Below the pieces are notes generated by a model. The model ran no database searches, was not told where the DNA came from, and saw only the letters and a program-made list of their open reading frames with translations. Made by a program: the position numbers and the translations under genes. Of a stretch of DNA of 6,812 bases, positions 5,834-6,812 are shown in pieces. The DNA is from a bacterium UBP2_UBA4780. GTDB taxonomy: Bacteria > Edwardsbacteria > AC1 > EtOH8. The stretch lies in NCBI GenBank assembly GCA_002403115.1, contig DHHE01000031.1, positions 1,342-8,153 of the forward strand. The letters are read 5' to 3'. Every line of letters starts with the position of its first letter. Position 1 is the first letter of the stretch.

Positions 5834-6812
5834 TCAGAACTGGATGTCCACCGAGGCGTTGAGGCTGAAGCGCCGCCAGTTGTTGACCGACGATATCCTG
5901 TCGTTGTTGAAGCCGTACTCCATGGCCAGGTTGCCCTTGATGCTGCGGGAGAACAGGTAGCTGGCGCTGGGGGCCACCGAGAATTCCTGGGTCTGGCGCG
6001 AGGCCTCCATCTCCCGGGAGCCCGGCGAGTTGCTCTTCATCTCGCTCTGGGTGTACTCGGCCCGCAGGGACGTGCTGAGCGAGCTGGTGAAGCGGAAACG
6101 CCTCTTTCCCAGCCTGCCCAGGTTGATGACCAGGCCCTTGGGGGCGCTGAAGGAGTAGGACATGCTGGTGGAAAGCTTGCGGCTGGTGGAAAGCTTGCGG
6201 AAGATGCCGTCGGGGTATCTCTGGTTCGGCTCTCTGGTTTCATCCAGCGAGTACTCGGCCGAGAGGTCGGAGCTTATCTGATTCTTCCAGCGCCCGTTCC
6301 ACGAGGCGCCCAGCCGGTGGCTGGTTCCCTTGCCCATGAGGCCGCGGTCCTGCTGCCAGGTGCTATCCGCGGTCTGGCGGTAGTTGGCCGAGACGCTGGA
6401 GCTGGACATGGCCCTTCTCCAGAAGCCCAGCCTCTCCAGGGAGCCCAGGGTGCCCCGGACATCAGGCCAGGTGAGGGTTCTCCGGCTGCTGCTGATCCCG
6501 CCGGAGGTCCTCCACTCGTCGCCCAGCCTCCAGGCCATGTCCAGGTTCAGCCGGCCCAGGGTGGCCTGGGTGCTGGCCGAGTAGTTGTTGCCCCGGCTGT
6601 TCTGGTCGGAGCCCGCCTGCCGGTAACGCGAGATCCCCTCCGGCTCCCTCTGCCATCCGATCTGGTAAAGCAGGCCGGGCCGGCGCAGCAGGCCGGAGGA
6701 CTGGTTGGACTTGGACTGGGAGAACTCCAGCGACACCCCGTTCCAGCGCTTGAAGAACTTCTCCATCTGGATGGCCAGCCATCGCGGGCTGCCGGCCTCG
6801 GCCGAGGTGTCC
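5834..6812 (-). CDS. Outer-membrane beta-barrel-like protein, C-terminal 325 residues (5' end outside window)
   Basis: The reading frame is open to the right edge of the window, starting DTSAEAGSPRWLAIQ before the first internal Met (6766), so only the C-terminal part is visible. The visible part is rich in Ser, Arg, Asn and aromatic residues and shows repeated alternating polar/hydrophobic stretches such as SVSANYRQTAD, SSDLSAEYSLDE, TSMSYSFSA and GNLAMEYGFNND. It ends in SLNASVDIQF, and a terminal Phe after an alternating strand is typical of outer-membrane barrels recognised by the Bam machinery. I count roughly ten to fourteen plausible strands by eye. The opening segment, including RPGLLYQIGW, resembles my recollection of SprA-type cell-surface/translocon proteins of FCB-related lineages, but this is tentative. 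It contains an exact 18-bp in-frame duplication (6164-6199). It lies 46 nt upstream of the comEA-like gene and may be co-transcribed with it. Confidence 0.75.
   Translation of the reverse strand, partial: DTSAEAGSPRWLAIQMEKFFKRWNGVSLEFSQSKSNQSSGLLRRPGLLYQIGWQREPEGISRYRQAGSDQNSRGNNYSASTQATLGRLNLDMAWRLGDEWRTSGGISSSRRTLTWPDVRGTLGSLERLGFWRRAMSSSSVSANYRQTADSTWQQDRGLMGKGTSHRLGASWNGRWKNQISSDLSAEYSLDETREPNQRYPDGIFRKLSTSRKLSTSMSYSFSAPKGLVINLGRLGKRRFRFTSSLSTSLRAEYTQSEMKSNSPGSREMEASRQTQEFSVAPSASYLFSRSIKGNLAMEYGFNNDRISSVNNWRRFSLNASVDIQF
6164..6199 (-). repeat. Exact 18-bp tandem duplication inside the barrel gene
   Basis: The unit gctggtggaaagcttgcg (plus-strand reading) occurs twice without a mismatch, at 6164-6181 and 6182-6199. 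On the coding strand it gives RKLSTS twice, so the reading frame is kept. The lack of any synonymous change suggests a recent slippage event. It may lengthen a loop or strand edge of the barrel. Confidence 0.9.

Noticed and set aside
1..6812. Mobile elements, CRISPR arrays, tRNA or rRNA genes
   Set aside because: I saw no transposase motifs, terminal inverted repeats, spaced repeat arrays or RNA-gene signatures. The three ATPases are diverged paralogues rather than a recent mobile duplication.

Overview
This GC-rich window reads as one minus-strand block from a Gram-negative bacterium. From right to left it holds the C-terminal end of a large outer-membrane beta-barrel-like protein (6812 to 5834), a short membrane-anchored ComEA-type helix-hairpin-helix DNA-binding protein (5787 to 5344), a textbook sigma70-type promoter (5285 to 5257), and then three consecutive full-length PilB/GspE-family secretion ATPases (5233-3542, 3501-1777 and 1774-5). 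The genes are packed closely: 46 nt, about 110 nt (carrying a terminator-like element and the promoter), 40 nt and 2 nt separate them. Nothing on the plus strand looks real; its long open frames are the usual by-product of GC-rich coding DNA.

The three ATPases are paralogues, called here A (563 aa), B (574 aa) and C (589 aa) in transcription order. Each has an N-terminal MshEN/GspE_N domain, an acidic linker, and a complete C-terminal motor with Walker A, Asp box, Walker B, His box and a four-cysteine zinc site. They are not simple copies. A and B keep the two 24-residue repeats, spaced by 5 residues, that bind cyclic di-GMP in MshE-type ATPases. C keeps the same spacing but has lost the RLG signature in both repeats. 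B carries changed residues in the Asp and His boxes, and C carries changes around Walker B. One strong promoter with a very short leader appears to drive all three. The window stops 4 nt after the stop codon of C, so the next gene (a pilT, pilC or pilM-type gene would be typical) cannot be seen.

Functionally, the ATPases should power assembly of a type IV pilus (or a related type II secretion pseudopilus). The ComEA-like protein next door suggests a link to DNA uptake, which in Gram-negative bacteria uses such pili. The barrel fragment somewhat resembles the C-terminal end of SprA-type outer-membrane translocon proteins, but that is a weak call. Outer-membrane barrel, ComEA and a tandem set of PilB ATPases together suggest an uncultured FCB-related or other candidate-phylum Gram-negative lineage; this taxonomic guess rests on family memory, not on any search.

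The most interesting point is the triple, diverged ATPase operon. Three co-transcribed PilB paralogues with different cyclic di-GMP and active-site signatures could be switchable alternative motors or subunits of one mixed hexamer.
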